From PFL42 sp964492235 (GTDB lineage: Bacteria > Chloroflexota > Anaerolineae > Anaerolineales > E44-bin32), in NCBI GenBank assembly GCA_964492235.1, contig CAZBJQ010000036.1:1-20825 (forward strand): DNA of 20,825 bases, read 5' to 3'. The translations under genes and the position numbers were made by a program. Positions 1 to 7,816 of the stretch are shown here, piece after piece. Positions within the stretch are counted from its first letter, which is position 1. Each line of letters starts with the position of its first letter. The notes beneath the pieces were generated by a model. It was given only the letters and a program-made list of their open reading frames with translations. It was not told the DNA's origin and searched no databases.

Positions 1-750
1 GTCGAATGGGGGACGATCACCGCCGAGGCCATCGAGTTCTTGAGGGCCTGCGTTGTCGGCCGCATCAACATGGTCGTGTCAGGCGGCACCGGCTCGGGCA
101 AGACGACCTTTCTCAATCTCCTCTCCGGCTATATCCCGTCCAACGAGCGGATCGTCACTATCGAGAATGCGGCCGAGCTCCAGCTGCGCCAGGAGCATGT
201 GGTCACGCTGGAGTCGCGCCCCCCGAACATCGAGGGCCGGGGCGAGGTGACCATCCAGAATCTGGTGGTGAACTCGCTGCGAATGCGCCCCGACCGCATC
301 ATCGTCGGCGAGATCCGTGCCGAAGAAGCGCTGGACATGCTGCAGGCGATGAACACCGGTCACGAAGGATCGATGACCACGGCCCACTCCAACAGCCCGC
401 GCGATACGCTTTCCCGCATCGAGACGATGACTCTGATGGCCGGGATGGAGTTGCCGGTCCGCGCCATCCGGGAGCAGATCGCCTCCGCTCTCGAGCTGGT
501 GGTACACCTCGAGCGACTGCGGGACGGAACACGCAAGGTCAGCCACATTGCCGAGATCCAGGGCATGGAGGGCGACGTCATCACCATGACCGACATCTAC
601 GTCTTCGAGCAGACGGGGTTTGAGAATGGGAAAGTGATCGGCCGCTTGCGGCCGACCGGCTTGCGGCCGAGGTTCATGGATAAGATCGAGGCGGCCGGCA
701 TCCGTCTGCCGGCCTCGATCTTCGGTGTCGGTGAAAGAGGCCGGTATTAG
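1..750 (+). CDS. cpaF: Tad/Cpa pilus assembly ATPase CpaF (TadA), 5' end cut by window
   Basis: This is the C-terminal 249 residues of a type II/IV secretion-family hexameric ATPase that powers assembly of Tad (Flp) pili at the inner membrane. The frame is open from base 1, so the N-terminal half lies outside the window. A Walker A loop (GGTGSGKTT) is at residues 28-36 of the visible part. The Asp box and Walker B region follows (RMRPDRIIVGEIR), then the His-box region (GHEGSMTTAHSNSP). These are hallmarks of the CpaF/TadA branch. The stop codon is 3 bases before tadB, which fits one operon. Identity is secure as a family. The choice of pilus system over another secretion system rests on the adjacent tadB-tadC pair. 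Confidence 0.95.
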   Translation, partial: VEWGTITAEAIEFLRACVVGRINMVVSGGTGSGKTTFLNLLSGYIPSNERIVTIENAAELQLRQEHVVTLESRPPNIEGRGEVTIQNLVVNSLRMRPDRIIVGEIRAEEALDMLQAMNTGHEGSMTTAHSNSPRDTLSRIETMTLMAGMELPVRAIREQIASALELVVHLERLRDGTRKVSHIAEIQGMEGDVITMTDIYVFEQTGFENGKVIGRLRPTGLRPRFMDKIEAAGIRLPASIFGVGERGRY

Positions 751-753
751 GCG

Positions 754-1758
754 ATGGAACTGCCGAACCTGATCCTCACAATCGGGGGCGGTCTCGGACT
801 GGTCCTGCTGGTGGCCGGAGTCGTCACCACCCTCGTCGGCCGGCGGACCGTAGTCGAGGAGCGGTTGGGGCGCTATGCCGAAACCGGAGGCATGGTGTTG
901 TCAACGGCGCAAGTCGAGGTGGCGCAGAAGGAGCGCCGCACAACGGCCCTCAGCGATTTCCTAAACCGCCTCGGCGAAGGAACAGACCGGTTCAACAAGA
1001 TTTCCCGCAGCCTGGCCCGGGCCGACATCAAGCTCCGTCCGGCGGAATACATCGCCGCCCAATTCATCAGCGCGGCGGCGGTAGGGGCGATCGCCCTCAT
1101 CCTCGGGCGAAACGCGATCTTCGGGATCGTGGGCCTGGTTCTTGGCTTCTTCGTGCCGCAGATCTACGTCGGCCGCCAGCAGAAGCGTCGGCTGAGGTTG
1201 TTCGACCAGCAGCTTGGCGACATGCTGAATCTGATGGTCAACGGCCTGCGCGCCGGCTACTCCACGCTTCAGGCAATGGAAGCCGTCAGCCGGGAGCTGC
1301 CTTCCCCGATCTGCGACGAGTTTCGAAGAGTCGTCCAGGAAATGCAGCTCGGGCTGGCGATGGAGGATGCCCTCGACCACCTGCTGCGCCGCATCACCAG
1401 TGAGGATCTGGATCTGGTGATCACCGCCATTAATGTGCAGCGCGAGGTGGGCGGCAACCTGGCGGAAATCCTGGACACGATCTCCTTCGTCATCCGTGAA
1501 CGAGTCCGCATCAAGGGCGAGATCTCCGCCCTGACGGCGCAGGGCCGCGCCACGGCCTGGGTCATCAGCGGTATGCCCATCGCCCTGTTCTTCCTCCTGC
1601 TGGCCATCAATCCGGATTACATTAAGGAGCCGTTCAAAGTGGGGCAGCCCGTCTTGCTGAATTCCGGGGTTTGCGGGATTGCCTGGGTCTGCGTCTCCAT
1701 CGGTCTGGTGGGGACCGGGTTTGCCATCGTCCAGAAGATGGTGAAGATCGACATCTAG
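754..1758 (+). CDS. tadB: Tad pilus inner-membrane platform protein TadB
   Basis: A 334-residue GspF/TadB-type protein that forms, with TadC, the inner-membrane platform on which the CpaF ATPase acts. Predicted membrane segments lie near residues 5-28, 103-117, 121-139, 267-285 and 307-327. The cytoplasmic T2SSF domain spans roughly residues 153-283 and includes the characteristic stretch LMVNGLRAGYSTLQAMEAVS and a later EVGGNLAEIL. The start is 3 bases after the cpaF stop, and the Shine-Dalgarno sequence is weak, so translation may be coupled to cpaF. Length is normal for TadB. Confidence 0.94.
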   Translation: MELPNLILTIGGGLGLVLLVAGVVTTLVGRRTVVEERLGRYAETGGMVLSTAQVEVAQKERRTTALSDFLNRLGEGTDRFNKISRSLARADIKLRPAEYIAAQFISAAAVGAIALILGRNAIFGIVGLVLGFFVPQIYVGRQQKRRLRLFDQQLGDMLNLMVNGLRAGYSTLQAMEAVSRELPSPICDEFRRVVQEMQLGLAMEDALDHLLRRITSEDLDLVITAINVQREVGGNLAEILDTISFVIRERVRIKGEISALTAQGRATAWVISGMPIALFFLLLAINPDYIKEPFKVGQPVLLNSGVCGIAWVCVSIGLVGTGFAIVQKMVKIDI

Positions 1759-1814
1759 TCCGCGGCGTCCGCGCGTAGGGTGCGGTCTAGCATAGGATGA
1801 GGAGATAGACTGCC

Positions 1815-2753
1815 ATGATCATAGCCATCATTCTTGGAGTCGCAGTCATCGGGGCGGTTGTGCTTGTCGTGGCCGGGATCCGCTCCCCCGAGGCCAAAAA
1901 CCCCATTCAATCGAGGCTCGCAGAATACTCCGCCCGTGACGAACCGGTCACCCTGGAGGAGATCGAGCTTTCCGAAGGATTCCAGGAACGCATCCTCGTC
2001 CCAATGTTGAATCGGATAGGCAAGCTAGCGGCGAGATTCACGCCTCAGGCGACGCTGGAGTCTGCCAAGAAGCGGCTGGAGACCGCCGGTTTGCAGATCG
2101 AACCGGCGTTTTTCCTCTCCCTGCGCTTCGTGCTGGCCGGGCTCTTCGGCGGAGCCATCCTGCTGGTGTTCATCATCGGCCATCGAAGCTTCCTGCAGGG
2201 CCTGGGGTTGACCGTGCTGTTTGCCGGATTGGGTTTCTTCTTCCCGGATCTATGGCTCCGCAGCCGCGTTTCCAGACGCCAGAAGGGCATCTTCCGCGCC
2301 ATGCCGGATGCACTCGACCTGCTGACGATCTGCGTGGAAGCGGGGCTGGGCTTTGACGCGGCCATGGCCAAGGTGCACGAGAAGTGGGAGAACGACCTGG
2401 CGTTGGAGTTCGGGCGGGTGATTCAGGAGATCCGCCTGGGAAAGCTGCGCCGGGAGGCGATGCGCGACATGTCCGATCGGCTGCAGGTGAGAGAGATGAC
2501 AAGCTTCGTGGCGGCGATCATCCAATCGGAGCAGTTGGGCGTCAGCATGGCGAAGGTCCTTCGCATCCAGTCGGACCAAATGCGGGTGCGTCGCCGCCAG
2601 ATGGCTGAAGAAGAGGCCCACAAGCTCCCCATCAAGATGATCTTCCCCATCGCCCTGTTGATCTTCCCATCGATCATGGTCATCCTGCTCGGCCCGGCGG
2701 GCGCGACCTTGATGGGCTCTCGCCTTGGCGGGATCCTGTTCGGGGGGGGCTAG
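1815..2753 (+). CDS. tadC: Tad pilus inner-membrane platform protein TadC
   Basis: A 312-residue second platform protein paralogous to TadB. Membrane segments are near residues 2-21, 101-121, 127-146 and 272-293. The T2SSF domain (about 163-290) contains the TadC-like motif DALDLLTICVEAGLGFDAAM and later SEQLGVSMAKVLR. A GGAG ribosome-binding site at 1801-1804 sits 10 bases before the ATG. It follows tadB by 56 bases in the same direction. No pilin, prepilin peptidase or TadG-like gene follows, so the window holds the distal end of the motor genes only. It ends in a glycine-rich tail (LGGILFGGG). Confidence 0.93.
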   Translation: MIIAIILGVAVIGAVVLVVAGIRSPEAKNPIQSRLAEYSARDEPVTLEEIELSEGFQERILVPMLNRIGKLAARFTPQATLESAKKRLETAGLQIEPAFFLSLRFVLAGLFGGAILLVFIIGHRSFLQGLGLTVLFAGLGFFFPDLWLRSRVSRRQKGIFRAMPDALDLLTICVEAGLGFDAAMAKVHEKWENDLALEFGRVIQEIRLGKLRREAMRDMSDRLQVREMTSFVAAIIQSEQLGVSMAKVLRIQSDQMRVRRRQMAEEEAHKLPIKMIFPIALLIFPSIMVILLGPAGATLMGSRLGGILFGGG

Positions 2754-2788
2754 GAGAAACCCTTACCACCTCTCCCGGCGGACCGGGC

Positions 2789-3505
2789 ATGGGGCGCAGA
2801 AGGCGGCTTCCCTCGCAGAACCCTCTCAACCTCTGGCTCCAGCATCTGCTGGAGCTGGTTTTTCCGGCACGCTGTTTCGGGTGCGGGGCCTCGGGTGCAT
2901 TCTGGTGTCAGGCCTGCAACGGTCTCGTTGTCCGGTTGACCGGAAGGCTGTGCCCGGCCTGCGGGGAACCGGTCCGGGACAACGCCGCCTGCGTGAGATG
3001 CCGCCGCTCCCCCTTCCCATTTCCCGTGCGCTCGGTCGCCCGATACCAGGGCCCATTGGCACGGGCGCTGGTGCAGCTCAAATACCGGCCCTCGACGGAA
3101 ATGGCCGCAGTGATGGCCGGGTGGCTGCAGGGGCTGGTCCTTCAGGAAGGCTGGACGCCACAAATCGTGGTCCCGGTGCCGCTGGGGCGAATGCGGCAGC
3201 GGCAGCGCGGGTATAATCAGGTGGCGCTCATTGCACGCAGTCTGGCAGGGAGCCTTGGGATCGATTTCCGTCCCGAAGCCATCCAACGAATCCGGGAAAC
3301 GCGTTCACAGGTTGGATTGGACGCGGAAGCACGCCGAACGAACGTGCAAGGCGCATTCCAGGCCAAACCTCAAGATGTGCAGAACAGCACGGTCTGTCTG
3401 GTCGACGACCTGATGACGACCGGAGCGACGCTCGTTTCCTGCGCCGAGGCACTCCGACTCGCCGGCTGCCGGCAGGTCCTCGGCCTGAGCGTGGGTCGCG
3501 TGTAG
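2789..3505 (+). CDS. comF: ComF family phosphoribosyltransferase-like protein
   Basis: A 238-residue ComF/GntX protein. In naturally competent bacteria ComF is needed for uptake of single-stranded DNA; elsewhere the family is often present without known competence. Eight cysteines in CxxC pairs (29/32, 40/43, 55/58, 68/71) form the expected N-terminal zinc-binding region. The C-terminal type I phosphoribosyltransferase fold carries the PRPP-binding loop VCLVDDLMTTGAT (residues 202-214) and the QRGYNQ motif typical of ComF (about 139-144). The ATG lacks a strong ribosome-binding site, and no better in-frame start exists after the tadC stop. It starts 35 bases after tadC, so co-transcription with the pilus motor is plausible. 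Confidence 0.92.
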   Translation: MGRRRRLPSQNPLNLWLQHLLELVFPARCFGCGASGAFWCQACNGLVVRLTGRLCPACGEPVRDNAACVRCRRSPFPFPVRSVARYQGPLARALVQLKYRPSTEMAAVMAGWLQGLVLQEGWTPQIVVPVPLGRMRQRQRGYNQVALIARSLAGSLGIDFRPEAIQRIRETRSQVGLDAEARRTNVQGAFQAKPQDVQNSTVCLVDDLMTTGATLVSCAEALRLAGCRQVLGLSVGRV

Positions 3506-3530
3506 CCATTGTCTGAATTCATCCACCCAG

Positions 3531-3536
3531 AGGAGG
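3531..3536 (+). promoter_or_regulatory. Strong ribosome-binding site of hpf
   Basis: A perfect AGGAGG lies 4 bases before the hpf ATG. It is the strongest Shine-Dalgarno sequence in this part of the window, as expected for a protein needed in amounts comparable to ribosomes. Confidence 0.8.
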
Positions 3537-3540
3537 CACC

Positions 3541-4101
3541 ATGACGGTTGCCGTGGAAATCAGCGTGCACAATCTGGACCTCAATGATCGCCTGAGAGAG
3601 TACGTCACCAAAAAGGCCAGCAAGCTCGACCGGTACCTAGACTCCCTGGAAGCAGCCAATGTCGACCTGACCTATGACAAGGCGGCGCGCAGCAGCGTCG
3701 ACCGGCAGGTGGCGCAGCTTACCATCCGGGGCAAGGGAGTTATGCTGCGCGCCGAAGTGCGAACCGACGACATCTATGCCTCCATCGATGCAGTCGTGGA
3801 GAAGATGTACCGCCAGATCGAACGTTACAAGGGGCGGCGCTGGAAGGGGCGTGGCGACGGCAGGACAGCGGCCGATGTCACTGCGCCCGCAGAAGGCGAG
3901 TCCGCCGAAGTGCTGGAAACGGTGAGCCGGCGTAAGCGATTCATGCTGTCACCGATGGATGAAGAGGAGGCGATTGAGCAGATGGTGCTCCTGGCCCATT
4001 CGGAGTTCTTCATTTTCCTTAACGCCGGGTCGAACGCCGTGAATGTGCTTTACCGCAGGCGCGATGGCACGCTCGGTCTGATCGAGACCGAGGTCGCCTA
4101 G
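3541..4101 (+). CDS. hpf: Long-form ribosome hibernation promoting factor
   Basis: A 186-residue long-form HPF. These proteins bind the 30S decoding site and join two 70S ribosomes into inactive 100S dimers in stationary phase or starvation. The N-terminal YfiA-like domain covers residues 1-98 (VAVEISVHNLDLNDRLREYV near the start). A charged linker covers about 99-130. The C-terminal dimerisation domain covers 131-185 and includes RRKRFMLSPMDEEEAIEQM and the closing DGTLGLIETE. The presence of this C-terminal domain separates it from short HPF/YfiA. It follows comF by 35 bases and may share its transcript. Confidence 0.95.
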   Translation: MTVAVEISVHNLDLNDRLREYVTKKASKLDRYLDSLEAANVDLTYDKAARSSVDRQVAQLTIRGKGVMLRAEVRTDDIYASIDAVVEKMYRQIERYKGRRWKGRGDGRTAADVTAPAEGESAEVLETVSRRKRFMLSPMDEEEAIEQMVLLAHSEFFIFLNAGSNAVNVLYRRRDGTLGLIETEVA

Positions 4102-4151
4102 CCGAGCATGCCCAGGCGCCGGCGGCCTGCCCGCCGCCTGGTGGGGTTGTG

Positions 4152-5252
4152 ATGGCCAAGGCGCTTCCCGTCCTGATCCTGCTTCCACCGGCCGGGACAA
4201 CCCCGGCCGAAACCTGGATGGGGCAGGCGCGGTTAGCAGCTGCGTTGGATCTCCTGGACCGGTTGAAGGAGGTGGATGCCGCTGGGGAGGTGCACGTCGT
4301 CGCCGCTCGGCCGGAAGACGCTGCGGCATTGGCCGCAGCGGGAGCCGTGCCCGGGGAGAACCCACCAGGGCCTTTCCACTTCGGGTCGGTCCTGGCGGAG
4401 TTCGCCAGTGGCCGCGGCCGAGAGGGCATGGCTTATTTCGGAGGAGCCAGTGCGCCGCTCGCCTCTGCTGCGTCGCTGGCCGGGGCCTTCGCCGTATCCA
4501 GAGAACCTCGTCCATCAGCCGCCGTCAACAACCTGAACTCGACCGATTGGTTTGTGATCAACGACGGCCGTCCATTGCTCCAGCTGGCGTCCTCGCTTGA
4601 TAACGACAATCCGTTAGGATGGAGGCTGAAAAAGGAGACCGGTTGCACCCTGCGCGCTCTGCCGGCCTGCGCCGCAACCCGGGCCGACATCGACACGCCG
4701 GCTGACGTCTTTCTGCTGTCAGGTCACCCGGATCTGGGACTCCGCCTCCAGGGGGTGTTGCAGCGTGGACCGCCCGAGATGCTGGCTCGAGTTGGGCGCC
4801 TGCGGCAGGTGTTGCTCGAGCAGGCGCGAACGCTGGCCGTGATCGGCCGTTCCTCCTCTTACGTTTGGAGGCAACTGGAGGAGCGCGGACAGATCTGGGT
4901 CAGGTTGTTTGTGGAGGAGCGCGGCATGCTCGCCAACGGCAGAGCCGGACGAGGGGAGGTTCGCTCCTTGATCGGGCATATGATCGATGACCTCGGCCCG
5001 GACGGCTTCGTCGATCGCCTTTCCTCGATGGCCGACGCCGTGCTGTGGGATACCCGCGTGTGGATGGCCCATGCCGGGACTTGGCCGCCAGCTGCGGACC
5101 GTTTTGCCGCCGACATGGGTTGGGATGACCAAGTCGCTCTTCCTGATCTTCGGCGACTGACGGCAGCTGTGTCCAGGGCGAGAATCCCCATCCTATGCGG
5201 CGGGCACGGGGTGGTTGCCGGAGCAGTGCTGGCGCTGCTCGAAACCCTCTGA
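4152..5252 (+). CDS. Uncharacterised protein with nucleotidyltransferase-like N-terminal region
   Basis: A 366-residue protein I do not recognise as a named family. The N-terminal half (about 1-190) begins with a hydrophobic strand (LPVLILLPP), continues with alternating strand/helix character, and closes with DIDTPADVFLL. That closing motif resembles the DxDTPxDL motif near the end of GT-A type nucleotidyltransferases such as MobA and CofC. However, the usual glycine-rich N-terminal signature (GxGxRxG) is missing, so it may be degenerate or bind another ligand. The C-terminal part (about 210-366) looks mainly helical and ends with the small-residue stretch ILCGGHGVVAGAVLALLE. A GTG one codon upstream (4149) is an alternative start. 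Its stop directly abuts that of the convergent HNH gene. Being a real gene is near certain; the function is not known. Confidence 0.82.
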   Translation: MAKALPVLILLPPAGTTPAETWMGQARLAAALDLLDRLKEVDAAGEVHVVAARPEDAAALAAAGAVPGENPPGPFHFGSVLAEFASGRGREGMAYFGGASAPLASAASLAGAFAVSREPRPSAAVNNLNSTDWFVINDGRPLLQLASSLDNDNPLGWRLKKETGCTLRALPACAATRADIDTPADVFLLSGHPDLGLRLQGVLQRGPPEMLARVGRLRQVLLEQARTLAVIGRSSSYVWRQLEERGQIWVRLFVEERGMLANGRAGRGEVRSLIGHMIDDLGPDGFVDRLSSMADAVLWDTRVWMAHAGTWPPAADRFAADMGWDDQVALPDLRRLTAAVSRARIPILCGGHGVVAGAVLALLETL

Positions 5253-5756
5253 CTACCAGCCCTTAAGGTAGCTTTCCCAGTCGCGGTTGCGTTCCAGGTG
5301 GGGTGAGAACAGGTACACGACGCTGGCCACCGGCTCACGTGGCACGCGTTGCAGCGCCATCCGCGCTTCCTGAACCGTCCTTCCACCCTTGCGCAGGTTG
5401 CACGACGGACAGGCTGCGACCAGGTTGTCCCAGCGATGCTCACCGCCGCGGTGACGGGGTACCAGGTGGTCGATCGTGAGCCGTGATGCGCGTGAGCCGC
5501 AGTACTGGCAGGTGAAGTTGTCGCGGCGGAAGACCTCTCGCTTGCTGAGGCGCACCCGCGGCCGCGGACGCTTGACCATGTGGCCCAGCCGAATGACCGA
5601 GGGCCGGGGCAACGTCAGGCGGACCGTGTGCACATAGCCGCGGCCGTTGGCCAGCATCTCGGCCTTTCCGGCGACGAGCAGGGTCAGCGCCCGACGTGTG
5701 GTGCACACGTTGAGCGGCTCGTAGTTGGCGTTGAGGACGAGGACTGGATCGTTCAT
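5253..5756 (-). CDS. HNH endonuclease family protein
   Basis: A 167-residue HNH protein of a small stand-alone family common in actinobacteria, cyanobacteria and Chloroflexota; its cellular role is not established. The N-terminal part begins NDPVLVLNANYEPLNVCTTR, typical of this family. The HNH module has a zinc-binding CxxC at 83/86, the catalytic TIDHLVPRHRGG with Asp96-His97, Asn111 and a second CxxC at 116/119. The frame stays open for 32 codons upstream, but that extension lacks family character and would overrun the TATAAT box, so I place the start at the ATG at 5756. No methyltransferase or intron lies nearby, so a restriction or homing role is not supported. Confidence 0.9.
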   Translation of the reverse strand: MNDPVLVLNANYEPLNVCTTRRALTLLVAGKAEMLANGRGYVHTVRLTLPRPSVIRLGHMVKRPRPRVRLSKREVFRRDNFTCQYCGSRASRLTIDHLVPRHRGGEHRWDNLVAACPSCNLRKGGRTVQEARMALQRVPREPVASVVYLFSPHLERNRDWESYLKGW

Positions 5757-5780
5757 GCTGCGCCGACCGCAATGCGCAGG

Positions 5781-5786
5781 ATTATA
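5781..5786 (-). promoter_or_regulatory. Candidate -10 box for the HNH gene
   Basis: A perfect TATAAT on the minus strand lies 24 bases before the HNH ATG. No convincing -35 box is seen at the matching distance. If used, it gives a 5' leader of about 18 bases. It also argues against the longer reading frame, whose N-terminus would lie upstream of it. Confidence 0.45.
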
Positions 5787-5844
5787 GCATCCGCGCCCGG
5801 GTGGAAGAACGGCCTCGAGCCGGGGATCGCCGCAACCAGTTGAC

Positions 5845-5897
5845 AACGCCATCCGTTGGGTTCAAGCCGGGGCCCGACCCGATAGCTCGATGGCGTT
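5845..5897. repeat. 9-bp perfect inverted repeat downstream of phnE
   Basis: AACGCCATC at 5845-5853 is repeated in inverted orientation as GATGGCGTT at 5889-5897, with 35 bases between. It lies in the 219-base space between the phnE stop and the HNH start. No T-run follows on either strand, so it is not a canonical intrinsic terminator. Apart from this and the HNH -10 box I see nothing else in the spacer. Confidence 0.4.
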
Positions 5898-5975
5898 CTG
5901 TCTTTCAGCTGGCTGGGGGGATGGGCCCTCACGGTGAGAATCCCGCTGGCGAGGAGGGCTGGTTGCCGCTGCCTG

Positions 5976-7811
5976 CTAGACCACCTTCTGGCGCAGGTAC
6001 GAGCTGACGTAGTCCATGGCGGCGACGACCACGGCGATGGCCAGCATCTGTGCCGCCGCGGCACGGTAGTTGAGGAGATTGATGTTTTGCTGGAGCAGGA
6101 AACCGATGCCGCCGCCTCCCACGAATCCAATGATGGTTGACATGCGCACGTTGATGTCCCAGCGGTACATTGTGTAGGAGATGTAGGGTGGGATGATCTG
6201 TGGGACAACGGCGTAGACGATGGTCTGCAAGCGATTGGCGCCGGTGGCCTCCACCGCCTCCATCGGGCCGGGGAGGATGCTCTCGACCTGCTCGGAATAC
6301 AGTTTTCCCAGGCTGACGATGGTGTGCAGACCCAACGCCATGACGCCGGCGAACGGTCCGATGCCGACGGCGATTACGAACACAATGGCCATCACCAGCG
6401 CCTCGACCGAGCGCAAGGCATTGAGGAAGGTCCGCGTGATGGAGTAGATCACCAGCCCGTTGGGCAGGGTGTCTTTGGCCCTGGTAAATGTTGCCAGCAG
6501 AAGTCCCGCAGCGGCGCCAATGGCCACCGGCACCCACAACGTATACTCGGGGCGACCCACCTCGTACAATGCCTCGATGAGCAAGCCCAGCAGGCCGAGG
6601 ATGGTCGCCCCGGCTGCGGCCGCCAGGATCAGGTTGAACACTTTGACGCCCCCCGTCGACATTCTCTCTGCCACGCGCTGCCCCAAACGGCCAAACAGGC
6701 TGCTCATGGCGCCGCCGGCGGCCAAGGCGCCGAGCAGGGGTGTGGTGATGCGCAGGATTTCTCCGAGCTGGAACAGGAAATTCCCCAGGAATGCGAAGCT
6801 GCCCAGGACCTGCTGCAGGCTCAATCCGATGTTCATGGCCAACGCGGCCAGCTGAGACAGCCCAAGGAGGCCGGCCAGTACGGCCAAGATCAAGACAAGC
6901 CAGCGCGCGAGGCGAATCGGGAGCCCAGGCGAAACAAGCTCCTCTTGGGGCAGCGCCCAACGCACAGCCAGCCAGCAGGCTAGCGGAGAAAGGACGACGG
7001 CGACGAAATTCGCCGGAATGCTCGAAGCCAGGGGAGCGCTCAACGTCCCCACCCAGCGCGCGGCCAGGTACCCCAGGACAATCCCGACGGGCCAGCCCAG
7101 AATCGAAAGGGAGATGCTGGCGAGCGGGCTTCTCACCGATACCATCAGGTTGCGAGCAGCCAGGAAACTCAGGGGGATGGCCAGCACCGTCCCAAAGGCT
7201 GTGGCCAGCAAGGCCAGGAAGACCGTCTCAATGATCTTGTCCCAGGTGCTGATGGCGGCCTCGGTGAGACGGGGGAGCCCAATGTTGCGGCGGATCGTAG
7301 CCCGCACGTACTGTACGCCGTCGCTTGGGCGGTCGGGCAGCGCCAGGGCTGCGATGAAATGCCCTGCGCCATCTGTCGCCGCAACATCGTTCCCGAGGGC
7401 GACCAGGCTGGTCGGATCACTGCCGGGGACAAAGCGGAGCGGGCCTTCCGCATTCGAGAAGAAGTTGAACCCCTCGATCTGCACCGTCTCGCCGGGCTCG
7501 GCGCAGGCCGGCGAGATCGCCAGATACGGGCCGGACGTATCCGGCGCGGGAAGAGCGGCAAGAACGCCCTCCCCAGGGCAGGGCAAGTACAGGGGGGCGG
7601 TGGCGGATTCCCCTTCTTGTTCGTAGGCGAGAACATCCGGCCGTGCCAGAGCGCGGATCACGCGCCTCAGGCTCGTTTGTCGTTGTTCGCTTCGCAGCTC
7701 TGTCAGGTTCACCTTGGTGATCTGGAACCCGTAGGCGAACACCAGTAGAACAAGCACGGTCCCCAGGCCGGCTCGCAGGGATTTCCAGACGGAACTCTTG
7801 TTCTTCTTCAT
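5976..7811 (-). CDS. phnE: Enlarged phosphonate-type ABC transporter permease PhnE
   Basis: A 611-residue permease of a phosphonate-type importer; classical PhnE is about 260-280 residues. The recognisable core is in two parts. Residues about 190-224 hold the first permease segment (IIETVFLALLATAFGTVLAI, ending LSFLAARN). Residues about 453-611 hold TRTFLNALRSVEALVMAIVF, GIGPFAGVMALGLHT and the EAA-like loop MEAVEATGANR that contacts the ATPase. Between them is an extra block of about 225 residues with several hydrophobic segments. Before them is a signal-anchor helix (about 12-30) and an extracytoplasmic region. That region includes an Ig-like stretch at about 95-171 (GETVQIEGFNFFSNAEGPL) resembling IPT/TIG domains. 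It starts 5 bases after phnC. Transport of phosphonate, phosphite or phosphate ester is inferred; no catabolic genes are present to narrow it. Confidence 0.88.
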   Translation of the reverse strand: MKKNKSSVWKSLRAGLGTVLVLLVFAYGFQITKVNLTELRSEQRQTSLRRVIRALARPDVLAYEQEGESATAPLYLPCPGEGVLAALPAPDTSGPYLAISPACAEPGETVQIEGFNFFSNAEGPLRFVPGSDPTSLVALGNDVAATDGAGHFIAALALPDRPSDGVQYVRATIRRNIGLPRLTEAAISTWDKIIETVFLALLATAFGTVLAIPLSFLAARNLMVSVRSPLASISLSILGWPVGIVLGYLAARWVGTLSAPLASSIPANFVAVVLSPLACWLAVRWALPQEELVSPGLPIRLARWLVLILAVLAGLLGLSQLAALAMNIGLSLQQVLGSFAFLGNFLFQLGEILRITTPLLGALAAGGAMSSLFGRLGQRVAERMSTGGVKVFNLILAAAAGATILGLLGLLIEALYEVGRPEYTLWVPVAIGAAAGLLLATFTRAKDTLPNGLVIYSITRTFLNALRSVEALVMAIVFVIAVGIGPFAGVMALGLHTIVSLGKLYSEQVESILPGPMEAVEATGANRLQTIVYAVVPQIIPPYISYTMYRWDINVRMSTIIGFVGGGGIGFLLQQNINLLNYRAAAAQMLAIAVVVAAMDYVSSYLRQKVV

Positions 7812-7816
7812 GCCCG

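Noticed and set aside
6..623. An overlapping frame within cpaF rich in Arg and His
   Set aside because: It is an out-of-frame shadow of the cpaF coding sequence with typical GC-biased composition.
5253..5756. HNH gene considered as part of a restriction or homing system
   Set aside because: No methyltransferase, intron or repeat boundary is present nearby, and the protein matches a small stand-alone HNH family.
5840..5845. Perfect TTGACA on the plus strand in the phnE-HNH spacer
   Set aside because: No -10 box follows at 16-18 bases and no plus-strand gene starts downstream.
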